Of a DNA stretch of 64,000 bases, positions 53,734 through 62,440 are shown one piece after another. Made by a program: the position numbers and the translations under genes. Below the pieces are notes generated by a model. That model did not search any database and was not told the DNA's origin. It worked only from the letters and a program-made list of their open reading frames with translations. Source of the DNA: Peltaster fructicola. Lineage: Eukaryota; Ascomycota; Dothideomycetes. The stretch spans positions 3,410,001 to 3,474,000 of the forward strand of contig CP051141.1 in the NCBI GenBank assembly GCA_001592805.2, read 5' to 3'. The first letter of the stretch is position 1, and each line of letters starts with the position of its first letter.

Positions 53734-55089
53734 CTAGTGAGACAGTCCAGAGGAGGCATGACCACCAGTGGTCGTCTGGCCGGTAGAGTTACCAGTAAGG
53801 CCAGTAGCAGACTGACCTGTGCTTGTTGTCTGGTCATTACGAAGTCCAGAACCAGCCGCACCAGTCGTTGCGCTAGTAGTGCTGTCTCCAACGCTGCCAG
53901 TACCGATCTCCTGACCTCCAGCTGTTGGAATAGCAGACGGATTCTCAAGGTTTGGCTTGAAGTCGACTCTCTCTCGCGACTGATCGTGATGAACAGCAGA
54001 GGAACCCGTGGCGCTTGTACCGGTAGCACCATGTCCTGAGACAGAGCCCTGCTGGCCCACAGATTGAGAAGTCGAACCAGTAGTGGAGTCATATCCTTGA
54101 CCTTGACCCTGGCCTGGAAGGTTGTTCGAGCCAGTGCTGCGAGTTTGGTCGTACACACCAGTTCCAGTCTGTGACTGCAATCCTTGTTGTCCAACGCTAC
54201 CACTGCTAGTTCCCTGCTGTCCAATGCTGCCACTGCCGACGCCTTGCTGACCAATGTTTCCACCAGTGATACCATGGTGGCCATGTTGACCATGGTGCTC
54301 GTGCTTGCGGACCTCGTGCTCTGCGACTCCGCCAGCAACACCTGCCTCTGCGGCGTGAGCCACACTACCCTGGTGCTGACCGTGGTGGTGTCCGTGGTGA
54401 CCAGAGTGGTGGGTACCAGTGGTGGTAGGATCGACGCCTGCAACGCCTGCCTGCTGATGACGGAGGCCAGCGTCGTGGATACCTTGTCCTTGTGTAGAAG
54501 TGGTAGGATTAAGACTTTGAGCGACGCCTCCTTGTTCGTAGCGTCGACCCTCATGCTGAGCAAGGCCTGCCGCTGCAAACTCACCTACGCCCTCGTATTG
54601 GTTGTGTCCGTGGTGGCCACCATATGTGTGGTGTGTGTGCTCGCCTGGCATTTGGCCAGTGGTCTGCTGACCAGTGAATGATTGGCCTGCTGTAGTCTGA
54701 CCTCCAACGAACTGTCCTTGGCCTGTCTGACCGCTGAGAGTCTGTCCAGAAGAGGCGTTACGGTCTGGGATAACTGGGCCGGTGCTCTGACCTGGGATGG
54801 CGGAAGTGCCTGTGGCTGCAAGGCCTGAAGGTGGGTTACCTGGAGCAGAGCCTGTGATGTGCTGGCCTTGACCTGCATGATGGTGTCCGTGGTGGTGCTC
54901 ACTTCCTGTGAGTCCTGTGCCAGTGACGTTCGTGCCTGTAGTAGTCGAACCTGAGTTGTACTTTGGATCGAGCTGGCTGTTGTAGTCGCTTGATGTTGTG
55001 TTGGAGCCTGTGGTTTGAGACTCGGAGAGGCCCTCCTTCTCGGCCTTGTTGCCAGTGAGCTTGTTTTCGATCTTGTCGAGGAGACCCAT
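53734..55089 (-). CDS. Gly/Thr/His-rich low-complexity protein
   Basis: A single exon encodes 451 aa, almost entirely Gly, Ser, Thr, Gln and His, with no Cys or Trp. Only the start MGLLDKIENKLTGNKAEKEG is ordinary amphipathic helix. Degenerate repeats include GQTTTG/SGQT, GSIGQQG and two His-rich blocks (EHHHGHHHAGQGQH, HHSGHHGHHHGQHQG). The composition is that of a hydrophilin or LEA-like stress protein; the His clusters could bind metal. No signal peptide, so it is probably cytosolic. Fungal homologues with a conserved MGLLDKI start are generally unnamed. The ATG at 55089 is the natural start. The long frame is helped by repeat bias, but the helix-forming N-terminus supports a real gene. 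Confidence 0.75.
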   Translation of the reverse strand: MGLLDKIENKLTGNKAEKEGLSESQTTGSNTTSSDYNSQLDPKYNSGSTTTGTNVTGTGLTGSEHHHGHHHAGQGQHITGSAPGNPPSGLAATGTSAIPGQSTGPVIPDRNASSGQTLSGQTGQGQFVGGQTTAGQSFTGQQTTGQMPGEHTHHTYGGHHGHNQYEGVGEFAAAGLAQHEGRRYEQGGVAQSLNPTTSTQGQGIHDAGLRHQQAGVAGVDPTTTGTHHSGHHGHHHGQHQGSVAHAAEAGVAGGVAEHEVRKHEHHGQHGHHGITGGNIGQQGVGSGSIGQQGTSSGSVGQQGLQSQTGTGVYDQTRSTGSNNLPGQGQGQGYDSTTGSTSQSVGQQGSVSGHGATGTSATGSSAVHHDQSRERVDFKPNLENPSAIPTAGGQEIGTGSVGDSTTSATTGAAGSGLRNDQTTSTGQSATGLTGNSTGQTTTGGHASSGLSH

Positions 55090-56018
55090 GATTGCTGCTT
55101 TAGGTGGTTGAGTAGTGTTGGTGAGCGAGGAAGAGGAGGAAAGTAGATTGTTGATTGAAGAAGACTGAGAGTGACGCGAAAGAAGTTATCACTTAACTGC
55201 TCATGATCACGCCTGCTTGTGCAATGTCATGCTAAGACGTCATCAGCATTGGAAATGAGTGGGTGCAAGAGCTGGTTACACAAGACTACTGGTCGAAGGT
55301 GATGCCGTTGCGGATCTTCGTTTGCATGTTTCGAGGGCACAAGAAACCTGGTCAGGCTGTGGATGACGCAAGAACGCCGCATGCCTTGCGTGAGAGGAGT
55401 TGGAACAGCTCGTCGGATGACCAACGCCATTCGTACCACAAAATGGTATAAGCTCAAGTGGATTCCAGGGACGACATCGGTGATGTATTGCTTGTATATT
55501 GCTTGAAAGGTTGGCAGGGCTTGCTGTGCTCCACCACGAGGGTGGCTAGGTGGGATGTGAACCAGGGCAGTGCTGCTAGCAGGGTACAATAGACTATAAT
55601 GACACTGGAAAAGAATGTTCAGTATGCATACAGATCAACGAGCTGAGCTCGCCATGCCTTCGTCGTCGCTATGATACACAAGGTGCAGTGAAGATGTTGT
55701 GACCTTCTAGCTGCCATTGATACTTGTGATACAGTGAAGAGCCAGTCTCTCCTCCCTCATGACCATCACATGGACTGGCAAGAATCAGCAGCAGAGCAGC
55801 CTACAGAGACCAAGAACCGAACAATAGTTCAGCATATCAATTATGCGATAGTCTCATGATGTAGATGCTCGGAAGGACCACGCGTGATAAGAGCTTGGCT
55901 GGCAGTCCGGTCATTGACGTTGTCCTGGATGTGGAGCTTTAGTACCAGTCGTGTCTATCGACGCCTGTGCATCATTGCTATGTGTGAGTGCAAGTCAAGT
56001 ACATCCTCTATGCGCCGC
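55090..56018. other. Intergenic region, no supported gene
   Basis: These 929 bases hold the promoter of the low-complexity protein gene and the 3' flank of OST3. One ACGCGT lies near 55879. Frames are short and unconvincing. Confidence 0.45.
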
Positions 56019-57159
56019 TTAGAACGGCGGCAACCAGAATGGATAGCCACCATTCTTTATCCTGAACACACTCAGCAGGAAGCTGTACACACCAAGGATG
56101 ACACCACTCCAGACAAGAACGGCAATCTGTTGTTGTCTCGGGTTGGCCATGCGTGGAACCTTGAGCGCCAAGCTGATCGTAGCGAAGGAGAGAAGTCCAT
56201 CTACACGATTGTCAGTATCGCAGTCCAAACATGCTTCGACAACAACACGTACATATAGCTGCCAAGATCTGCGTCTCCAGCCCGGTCTGATTTTGGAACC
56301 CTCCAACGAAGTAGCTGATCTTGCCCTTGCCATCGCCCGCCACATACGGCGAGTTGCGGATGTAGTTGTACATGTAGCCTGAGGTGAACAGCAGGATCAA
56401 GATGAGCGAAATGGCTGCCCAAAGATTTCTACTTTGCAATAGTGGCAGGATGTATGGAGCCGCCACAACCAACGCAGAGACAATGCCGAGGAAGACAGTC
56501 ACCACAAGAGCGACTCTCATGTAGTTGAAAGGTCGCACAAATGGTGGATGTGGTCGGTCTGGAAGCGAACGTGAGATGAAAGCGTGAATTGGCTCAGCCT
56601 TGTTCAGCCTTGAGAGTATCGTCAGCACGACATCTCTTCTTGTCGATCAGGAAACATACCCAGAAGCAAAGTCAAATCGTGTAGGGTTGTTCTCAGTCTT
56701 TGCATGCGGACCAGTGGTAGGGTGGAACAGGTACAGCACTGGAGCTGTTTGTAATTGCAGCTTCCTTTGTCAGCAAGTCCACAACATCTTCGTCGCATGT
56801 CCTACCTTCTGAAACGTCTCCTTGCCATCCGTAAAGTCCAATGTACCATACAGCAATCTGCTTTCGCCGGCCTTGTCGCCCTTGATCCAGCTCTTTGATA
56901 GCGCGTCCCATTCTGGCTGGAAGTCGTGACATAGAGCACATCCGAATCGTGCATCAAGAGCTGTCAGAAGTACAGCCACACTGTAGTCTCTCGGTGCCTT
57001 CGTCAGCTCATCGTAGGTCCTGTCATTGAGCTTCAATGGGCTGCCAGAAGATGAGATTTGCTTGGCGTGGAAGTCGTCGTAGCGTTCTGCTTTTGGTGCT
57101 TTGGCAGCAATTGTGCTCAGCGGTAGCAAAAAGCCCACCAGAGACAACGACAACTTCAT
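56019..57159 (-). CDS. OST3: Oligosaccharyltransferase subunit Ost3/Ost6
   Basis: This is a thioredoxin-like subunit of the ER N-glycosylation complex that holds substrate cysteines so sequons are glycosylated. Four exons (56806-57159, 56660-56760, 56253-56608, 56019-56200) encode 330 aa; the introns are 45, 51 and 52 nt. A signal peptide starts at the ATG 57159 (MKLSLSLVGFLLPLSTIAA). The lumenal domain carries the redox CxxC in FGCALCHDFQPEW. Four membrane segments follow: VALVVTVFLGIVSALVV, LWAAISLILILLFTSGYMY, LLSFATISLALKVP and IAVLVWSGVILGVYSFLL. The end is GGYPFWLPPF. Splicing at three sites restores the alternating hydrophobic pattern and the family length. An upstream frame (from 57324) is not used. 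Confidence 0.95.
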
Positions 57160-57386
57160 CTTCGAAGAGTAATTGGAAAGTAAGAGGTGGTCCTTCTTGC
57201 GCTCAGCAACACAGCTGTCATCTCTGGGATGCGGCTCTGCAACCAAATTCGTCCTAGCGGGCATCGTTGCCCTCCACTTCTCGGAATGTTTGTTTACCTG
57301 CGCAAGCAACAACATCGATATCAATGTAAAGGCATATACCCGCAGGTGATCACAGCACGCCCGCCAGCGCCTTGCACAGAGCCATC

Positions 57387-59357
57387 ATGGGTCATCTCCC
57401 TGCGGCAGTTCTCGAAGTGTCATTGGACACAATCGAGAAGGAGTTGGAATATGCCAGCTCGAAACATGCCATTGAGCTCATCTGCAGAGATGAGGACATG
57501 AGAAAGCTACGAGCAGAACTATTCCTCAGCGAAGACGACTCTGAAGAATTGCGAGACCAATTGCAACACGAACAAGCCTCCTGCGACCGGATACGACTTC
57601 TAGTGGACGAACACTTGACGCGCGCACAGGAAGCTGAAGCACAACTCAATGACAACGAGCAGAAGCTACGCATCCAAGACCACGAGATCGCACGATTAGA
57701 GACTGAGAACCAGGACCTGCGAGACACAACGCGAGAAGCAAGCACGATTCTTGCAGAAAAGCTGGCTTTAGCACGCGAGCTCAGCACGATCAAGCCAGAA
57801 CTAGAGCATCTCAAAGCTCAAGACTCCGTCATGGAGCAGCTACGAAGTGAGAAGCTTGCACTCCAGCGCCAGCTATCCGATGCGCAGTGCGAGGTCGAGA
57901 CAGCAAGAGCAGAGGCGAAACGAGCACATGCAAAGAGAAGGAATACCACAATGGAGATCGCGCAGGAAGAGCAAGTGTCTGATCTGAAGAAGGAGCTCGC
58001 ACGCGAGCGGCGAGTGCGCGCAAGCGCCGAGGAAGCCATAGAACAAGCACAAGCGGATATGAAGAGCGACGACATACGACGAGAGCTGGCCAAGGAGAAG
58101 AGACTGCGTGAAAAGCTGGAGCAAGAGCTCGAAGTGCTGAAGGAGAACACAATGGTCGATGAAGTACGGCGGGATCTATCAAAGGCACAGAAGATGAAGC
58201 ACAGACTACAAGACGAGGTCGACAACCTGCAGAGCGAACTGGAGAAAGAACGAAAGACCACGGAGCGAGCTGTGAAGCGTGCTGAAGGCGATGCGGAAGC
58301 TGGCCAAGCTGTCACTGATCTTATGGATCAGCTGAAGCGAGAGCAAGAACTGCGAGCTGCTGGAGAGAAGACTGCCACGAAGAAGGAGGAACAACTTGAG
58401 GCGGAGAAAGCAGAACTGGAGGACAAGCTCAACCAGTTCAGATCCAAGCTTCGCGAGAAGAAGGAAGAGCTGAAGACGACAAAGGTTGAGTTGGAAACGA
58501 TCAAGGAGCAAATGGACAAAGCTGAGGTATCAGCCAAGATTCCTGTAGAGCTTCCTCTTGTGAAAAGCGTCACGAAGAAACCGGCAAGCAAACGAAATGC
58601 CTTCTCTGCTGCTCCAGACGCAGCTACGCTTGGCACGCCTGGAGATGGACCAAAGACAAAGCGTGGCCGTCAAGCAAAACCTGCTGCAATTGGTGACAAG
58701 TCCTCCTTCAGCATAACACCCTTCCTTAACAAGACTGCGGTGCTCACTGGCGAGAACGACGTCGATAACTCAGCTATCGAGATTTCACCAATTGCATGCA
58801 AGCAAACCGCAAAGCCGCCTTTGGCGCCAGCTGCCTCTATCAAGGGCAACCGACAGCCGAAGAAGCAAGCAGATCAAGAAGCGAAGAAGTCTGCCTTGAC
58901 AGCTGTCGTCGAGGAAGAAGAACCAGCCTCGCTGTCAAAAGCAGTCTCACCAGAGCCCGTACAGGTATCGAGTCCAGCCAAGGTTGTTGAAGTACCTGAA
59001 GAAAAGGCAAAGGTGGTACAGAAGAGGAAGCAAAAGCCTCGCAAGTCACTCACCGACTTCAAGACCTTCCAGAAGGACGACGAGCCTGTCAAACAGAAGA
59101 AGCGAAGACTCGGTGGACGTGGCCCTACTCTCTTTGACGAAGACGACGCTGCAGAAACAACTAAGCCTGGCTTCGGCGATCGAGGTCTCTTCGGACCAGC
59201 AGCGTATGCAAAGCTCGCGACCAGCAAGAAGGCCATATCAGCTGGACGCTCCACTTTCGTTCGGAGCACGATGTTGAGTGCGGCCGATGGCACTGGATCC
59301 CAGTTCAGTCCTCTCAAACGAACACGAAAGAAGCTTGATGATACCCTCAAGGCGTGA
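57387..59357 (+). CDS. Long coiled-coil protein with basic C-terminal tail
   Basis: A single exon encodes 656 aa from ATG 57387 (MGHLPAAVLEVSLD); a TTG five codons earlier is not used. Residues about 10-390 are almost continuous heptad coiled coil (KLRIQDHEIARLETENQDL, KLREKKEELKTTKVELETI). The rest is Lys/Ala/Pro-rich and ends with short conserved-looking segments: SSFSITPFLNKTAVL, RKSLTDFKTFQK, RRLGGRGPTLFDEDD and SQFSPLKRTRKKLDDTLKA. This layout resembles spindle or kinetochore proteins of the Slk19 kind, but I cannot assign it; the motifs SITPFLNKT and LGGRGPTLFDE would make a useful search key. The gene starts 227 bp after the divergent OST3 start. Confidence 0.8.
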   Translation: MGHLPAAVLEVSLDTIEKELEYASSKHAIELICRDEDMRKLRAELFLSEDDSEELRDQLQHEQASCDRIRLLVDEHLTRAQEAEAQLNDNEQKLRIQDHEIARLETENQDLRDTTREASTILAEKLALARELSTIKPELEHLKAQDSVMEQLRSEKLALQRQLSDAQCEVETARAEAKRAHAKRRNTTMEIAQEEQVSDLKKELARERRVRASAEEAIEQAQADMKSDDIRRELAKEKRLREKLEQELEVLKENTMVDEVRRDLSKAQKMKHRLQDEVDNLQSELEKERKTTERAVKRAEGDAEAGQAVTDLMDQLKREQELRAAGEKTATKKEEQLEAEKAELEDKLNQFRSKLREKKEELKTTKVELETIKEQMDKAEVSAKIPVELPLVKSVTKKPASKRNAFSAAPDAATLGTPGDGPKTKRGRQAKPAAIGDKSSFSITPFLNKTAVLTGENDVDNSAIEISPIACKQTAKPPLAPAASIKGNRQPKKQADQEAKKSALTAVVEEEEPASLSKAVSPEPVQVSSPAKVVEVPEEKAKVVQKRKQKPRKSLTDFKTFQKDDEPVKQKKRRLGGRGPTLFDEDDAAETTKPGFGDRGLFGPAAYAKLATSKKAISAGRSTFVRSTMLSAADGTGSQFSPLKRTRKKLDDTLKA

Positions 59358-59419
59358 TCTTGAGTACGACCTATAGCGTTAATGGCGTGTATGATTAGCA
59401 TGGAAGGGTTTGTTGCATT

Positions 59420-60493
59420 TTATGGTGGGAAAACAATCTCCTTAGATGTGTCGGCCTTTCTTCGCAGGCCTAGGAAATATGCTTCGCGGCTCTCTTTTCG
59501 TGAGCTGTCAGGCTTGATCCGATGAACCTTCTCAAAGAGTGTCTTCAGTCGTGTTTCGAAGTCTTTCTCCTCGCCGCCTTGATAATACTTGCATACGAAG
59601 TGACCACCACTGACCAACGTGTCGTAGCTGAACGACAATGCAGCAAGACATAGGTCCTGGACAGTCAGCAATGTTAGCAGATGCCACAGCGTACTCACCA
59701 TAGAACCTGCATGATCCTTGAATGCATTTCCTGAAGTATTCATCATCCTGCGCCAAGGATTAACAACGCTGTTCGTCCATGTCGCTGGCAGTGGCCATGG
59801 CTCATTCCTGATGAAGTATGAGCCAGGTTGTGGATGGGTGTGCTAGACGTACATATCGCTGAGTACCACATCGACCACACGGCCTTGTTTCTGGTCGTCT
59901 CCCTCTTGATCGCTGGTCTTCTCGGTGATAGGCTCCTCGTCGACCTCGTCTTCGTTTCCTCCCGAGCGAGCAAAGCTTTGATGAGCAATCGCACGACCAG
60001 CGTTTGCATCACGTACAAACTCCAGCACGAGCTGTCTAATGGACGGGCTGAGGAAATCGCCCTGTATAGTGCTCACGCCCTTGGGTGGCTGCGCCGGTAT
60101 GACATCTATGCCAACAACTCTTCCTCTTCCTTTGCCTCCAGGTCTGACTCTGCTCACAGCGACCTGACTCCAACTGCCAGGCGCATAGCCAAGGTCGACG
60201 ACCGTCTGACCAGGCTTGAAGATGTGGTGCTTCTCGTCGATCTCTAGTAGTTTGAAGGCTGCGCGCGACTTGAGTGCGTTCAACTTCGAGGCACGTGTGT
60301 ATGGGTCACGTCCTTGTCGGGTGAGCCATCTCGTGGATGAGCCGGAGGCTGCACGAGAGATAGTCAAGCTGCTGCTGGTGGTTGGTGACGACCATGAACT
60401 GTGTGAGACCTGGCTGCGAGCTGCCAACTCATACAGGCATCGTGAGATGCGATTCGACGACTGAACGACAGAGCTGTGTCGTCCCACGAGCAT
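59420..60493 (-). CDS. MRM2: Mitochondrial rRNA 2'-O-ribose methyltransferase Mrm2 (FtsJ/RrmJ)
   Basis: Mrm2 methylates a uridine of the peptidyl-transferase centre in the mitochondrial large rRNA. Three exons (59853-60493, 59699-59807, 59420-59656) encode 328 aa; the introns are 45 and 42 nt. The N-terminus is Ser/Arg-rich without acidic residues (CLYELAARSQVSHSSWSSPT), consistent with a presequence. The Rossmann fold begins with RASKLNALKSRAAFKLLEID; the SAM-binding motif is VVDLGYAPGSWSQVA, and motif IV is VVLSDM followed by NEPWP across the first intron. The catalytic Lys-Asp-Lys-Glu tetrad is plausible from KSRAAFK, LSDM, GGHFVCKYYQG and a later Glu. The start ATG is at 60493, one codon after a TTG. 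Confidence 0.95.
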
Positions 60494-61213
60494 CAATGCA
60501 AGAAGAGAGAGTGTGTAAGCAGTATTATGCAGGATTAAAAACGTGAAGCGGCATCAAGCTTGTCTTGGCCGTGCCTAGCATAGCTATCAGTAACAATCAC
60601 AGCTATGCTGACAGTAACCATTGACGATCCTTGGCAAACGGCACACGTCGATGTCATGGACAGAGACCCAGGTTGGCTGTTGTACTTTCTTCTATCTTGC
60701 ATTAGTCATGATCGAGATACATCTCGACGATCATCATTTCCGTTGCAACGTCTATCTCGCAGGAGGTAGCACGATGAGAGCATTCCCATGAAAACTGCTA
60801 ACTACCTCACATACCTCATTATATCAATGACATCTTGACATACTCAAGCGGCACGAGATGCATATTAGATTGCAATGGGTATTCTGTACAAATATCGCCG
60901 TTGCGATGCCAAATTCTCCTTGACTCCTTCACACAAAACGCAAGCTGTGGCAACAGCCTCCCAATCTCTCGACTGTGCTCTAGCGTATAGATAGGACTTG
61001 ATGCCCATCAGCAGGTCAGTCGCAGATGCTTAGCATCGCTGGTGACTGCAGCTGATCCGATTGACCCTCAACAGGCATACTCGGCACTGGAGGACACTCG
61101 ATTCCTAGTGTCGCTTATCTCTTGCGTACGGATGACGTTAAATCAAAGCTGCATCACCAATGCTTTGGAATGATTCTGCATCTTCCTCGCATCAGTCCAG
61201 GACTTATCCGCCT
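60494..61213. other. Intergenic region
   Basis: This is the promoter of MRM2 and the 3' flank of the next minus-strand gene. No gene is visible in these 720 bases. Confidence 0.45.
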
Positions 61214-62440
61214 CTAGGGAATATTCTCTTGTTGCCTTGGCGGCGGTGGTTGCTCAGGCTGAGCAGGTGGTCTTTGCTCCTCAATAGAGGTGCGATCGCC
61301 TTGGCGCTGTGATTCGTCTTGTCTCACTTCTGCACCGGGTGCAGCAGCACTCTCGTGCCGCGCTAAGGGTATCTCTTCTCGTTCCTCCTCTTCTCTCACA
61401 GATGCAGGCACGAACGAGAATCTATGCGTGTCATCTTTCCGACTCTCAGGACGAGCCTCCTCCTTGAAGCTCGCCGTGCTTCGATTCCGCTGATGGCCAG
61501 ATAGCCGCTTAGTGCTGGCACTTGATGCAGTAGAGAAGCTGGGGCTGCCATAGGCCGGCGCTGTCGTTGGTGGAGGATTGGCCTGATGTCCTCCTTGAGC
61601 CTTGCGCTTGCGAGGTGAGTCCCTGTATTCGCCATCACTCTGATGAGAGCCTGGGCGGGCCGACGTCGGATCGTCTTGTCGTGTCCTGGATGCTGGCGTC
61701 TGAGGCACCTTCGACGCTTCACCGCCAGGAGGTACCCAGTGGTGGAAGTATATCGAGGGCGATGACGCTGGACCATCTGGGTTCACAGTCTGTGTCTGCT
61801 GGAGCGGATGTGCTGATCCAGGATTTGCAGGTGCTTGAGCTACGAAGACATCGTTCGTTGTGAGTCGAGGAAGGCTTGCTTGCGCCAATGATCGAGGTGC
61901 TGATGTCGGAGGAGGACGCGCGTATGCTGCGTATGCGTGCGCGTTGTCTCCAGCGAAGCCCACTGGTTGATTGGACGTTACTGCGTAAGGGTTCTGACTG
62001 ATCATGCGTTGGGATCGAAGCTCTGGCGTCGCCTGGACTTGCTGTTGCGCCATGTGCAACTGAGTGGCATATTGATGCAGCCATTCGGCGCTCAACTGGA
62101 CCAGTCCAGAACCTCCCATGCCAGCATAGATGATGGGTACCATTTGAGGTGGAACGCCGCCCTGGAGGGACTCCCGCAGCATGCTCTGCTCAATGCGACG
62201 TTGCTCGAGCTTCAGCGTTTCCTGCCGAGTCTTCTCTTCCTCCTGCTTGCGCCTATCTTCCTCGGCTTTCGCGTTCAGCCAATTGCGCATCGAGTCCTCC
62301 TGGCCCTGCCACTGGCTCGGCGGTGCAGGCATGGCTCCTGGCGGTAGTCCGGCAGAGGCATGTACTGATGGTGGCGGCCGATTTGGATCTGGAAGCTGCA
62401 TGGCTGACGGTGGTGGCAGTCCGCGGTGCGGTGTAGCCAT
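61214..62440 (-). CDS. Conserved fungal protein of unknown function
   Basis: A single exon encodes 408 aa from the ATG at 62440 (MATPHRGLPPPSAM). I know similar proteins in other filamentous fungi only as uncharacterised. The recognisable core is a charged helix followed by a small hydrophobic block: MRNWLNAKAEEDRRKQEEEK, LKLEQRRIEQSMLRESLQGG and VPPQMVPIIYAGMGG. Most of the rest is Pro/Gln/Ser-rich and probably disordered, with a basic cluster (RKRKAQGG) and a terminal acidic/Pro tail. The frame is open 77 codons upstream to a TTG at 62671 and includes a hydrophobic run (ALLIFVLLQMLLTL), but that stretch does not look like family sequence and I read it as 5' leader. The composition suggests a nuclear or transcription-linked role, which is unproven. 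Confidence 0.75.
   Translation of the reverse strand: MATPHRGLPPPSAMQLPDPNRPPPSVHASAGLPPGAMPAPPSQWQGQEDSMRNWLNAKAEEDRRKQEEEKTRQETLKLEQRRIEQSMLRESLQGGVPPQMVPIIYAGMGGSGLVQLSAEWLHQYATQLHMAQQQVQATPELRSQRMISQNPYAVTSNQPVGFAGDNAHAYAAYARPPPTSAPRSLAQASLPRLTTNDVFVAQAPANPGSAHPLQQTQTVNPDGPASSPSIYFHHWVPPGGEASKVPQTPASRTRQDDPTSARPGSHQSDGEYRDSPRKRKAQGGHQANPPPTTAPAYGSPSFSTASSASTKRLSGHQRNRSTASFKEEARPESRKDDTHRFSFVPASVREEEEREEIPLARHESAAAPGAEVRQDESQRQGDRTSIEEQRPPAQPEQPPPPRQQENIP

Noticed and set aside
57828-58640. Ser-rich frames antisense to the coiled-coil gene
   Set aside because: Glu/Lys codons read backwards give Ser/Leu/Phe-rich frames; they are shadows.
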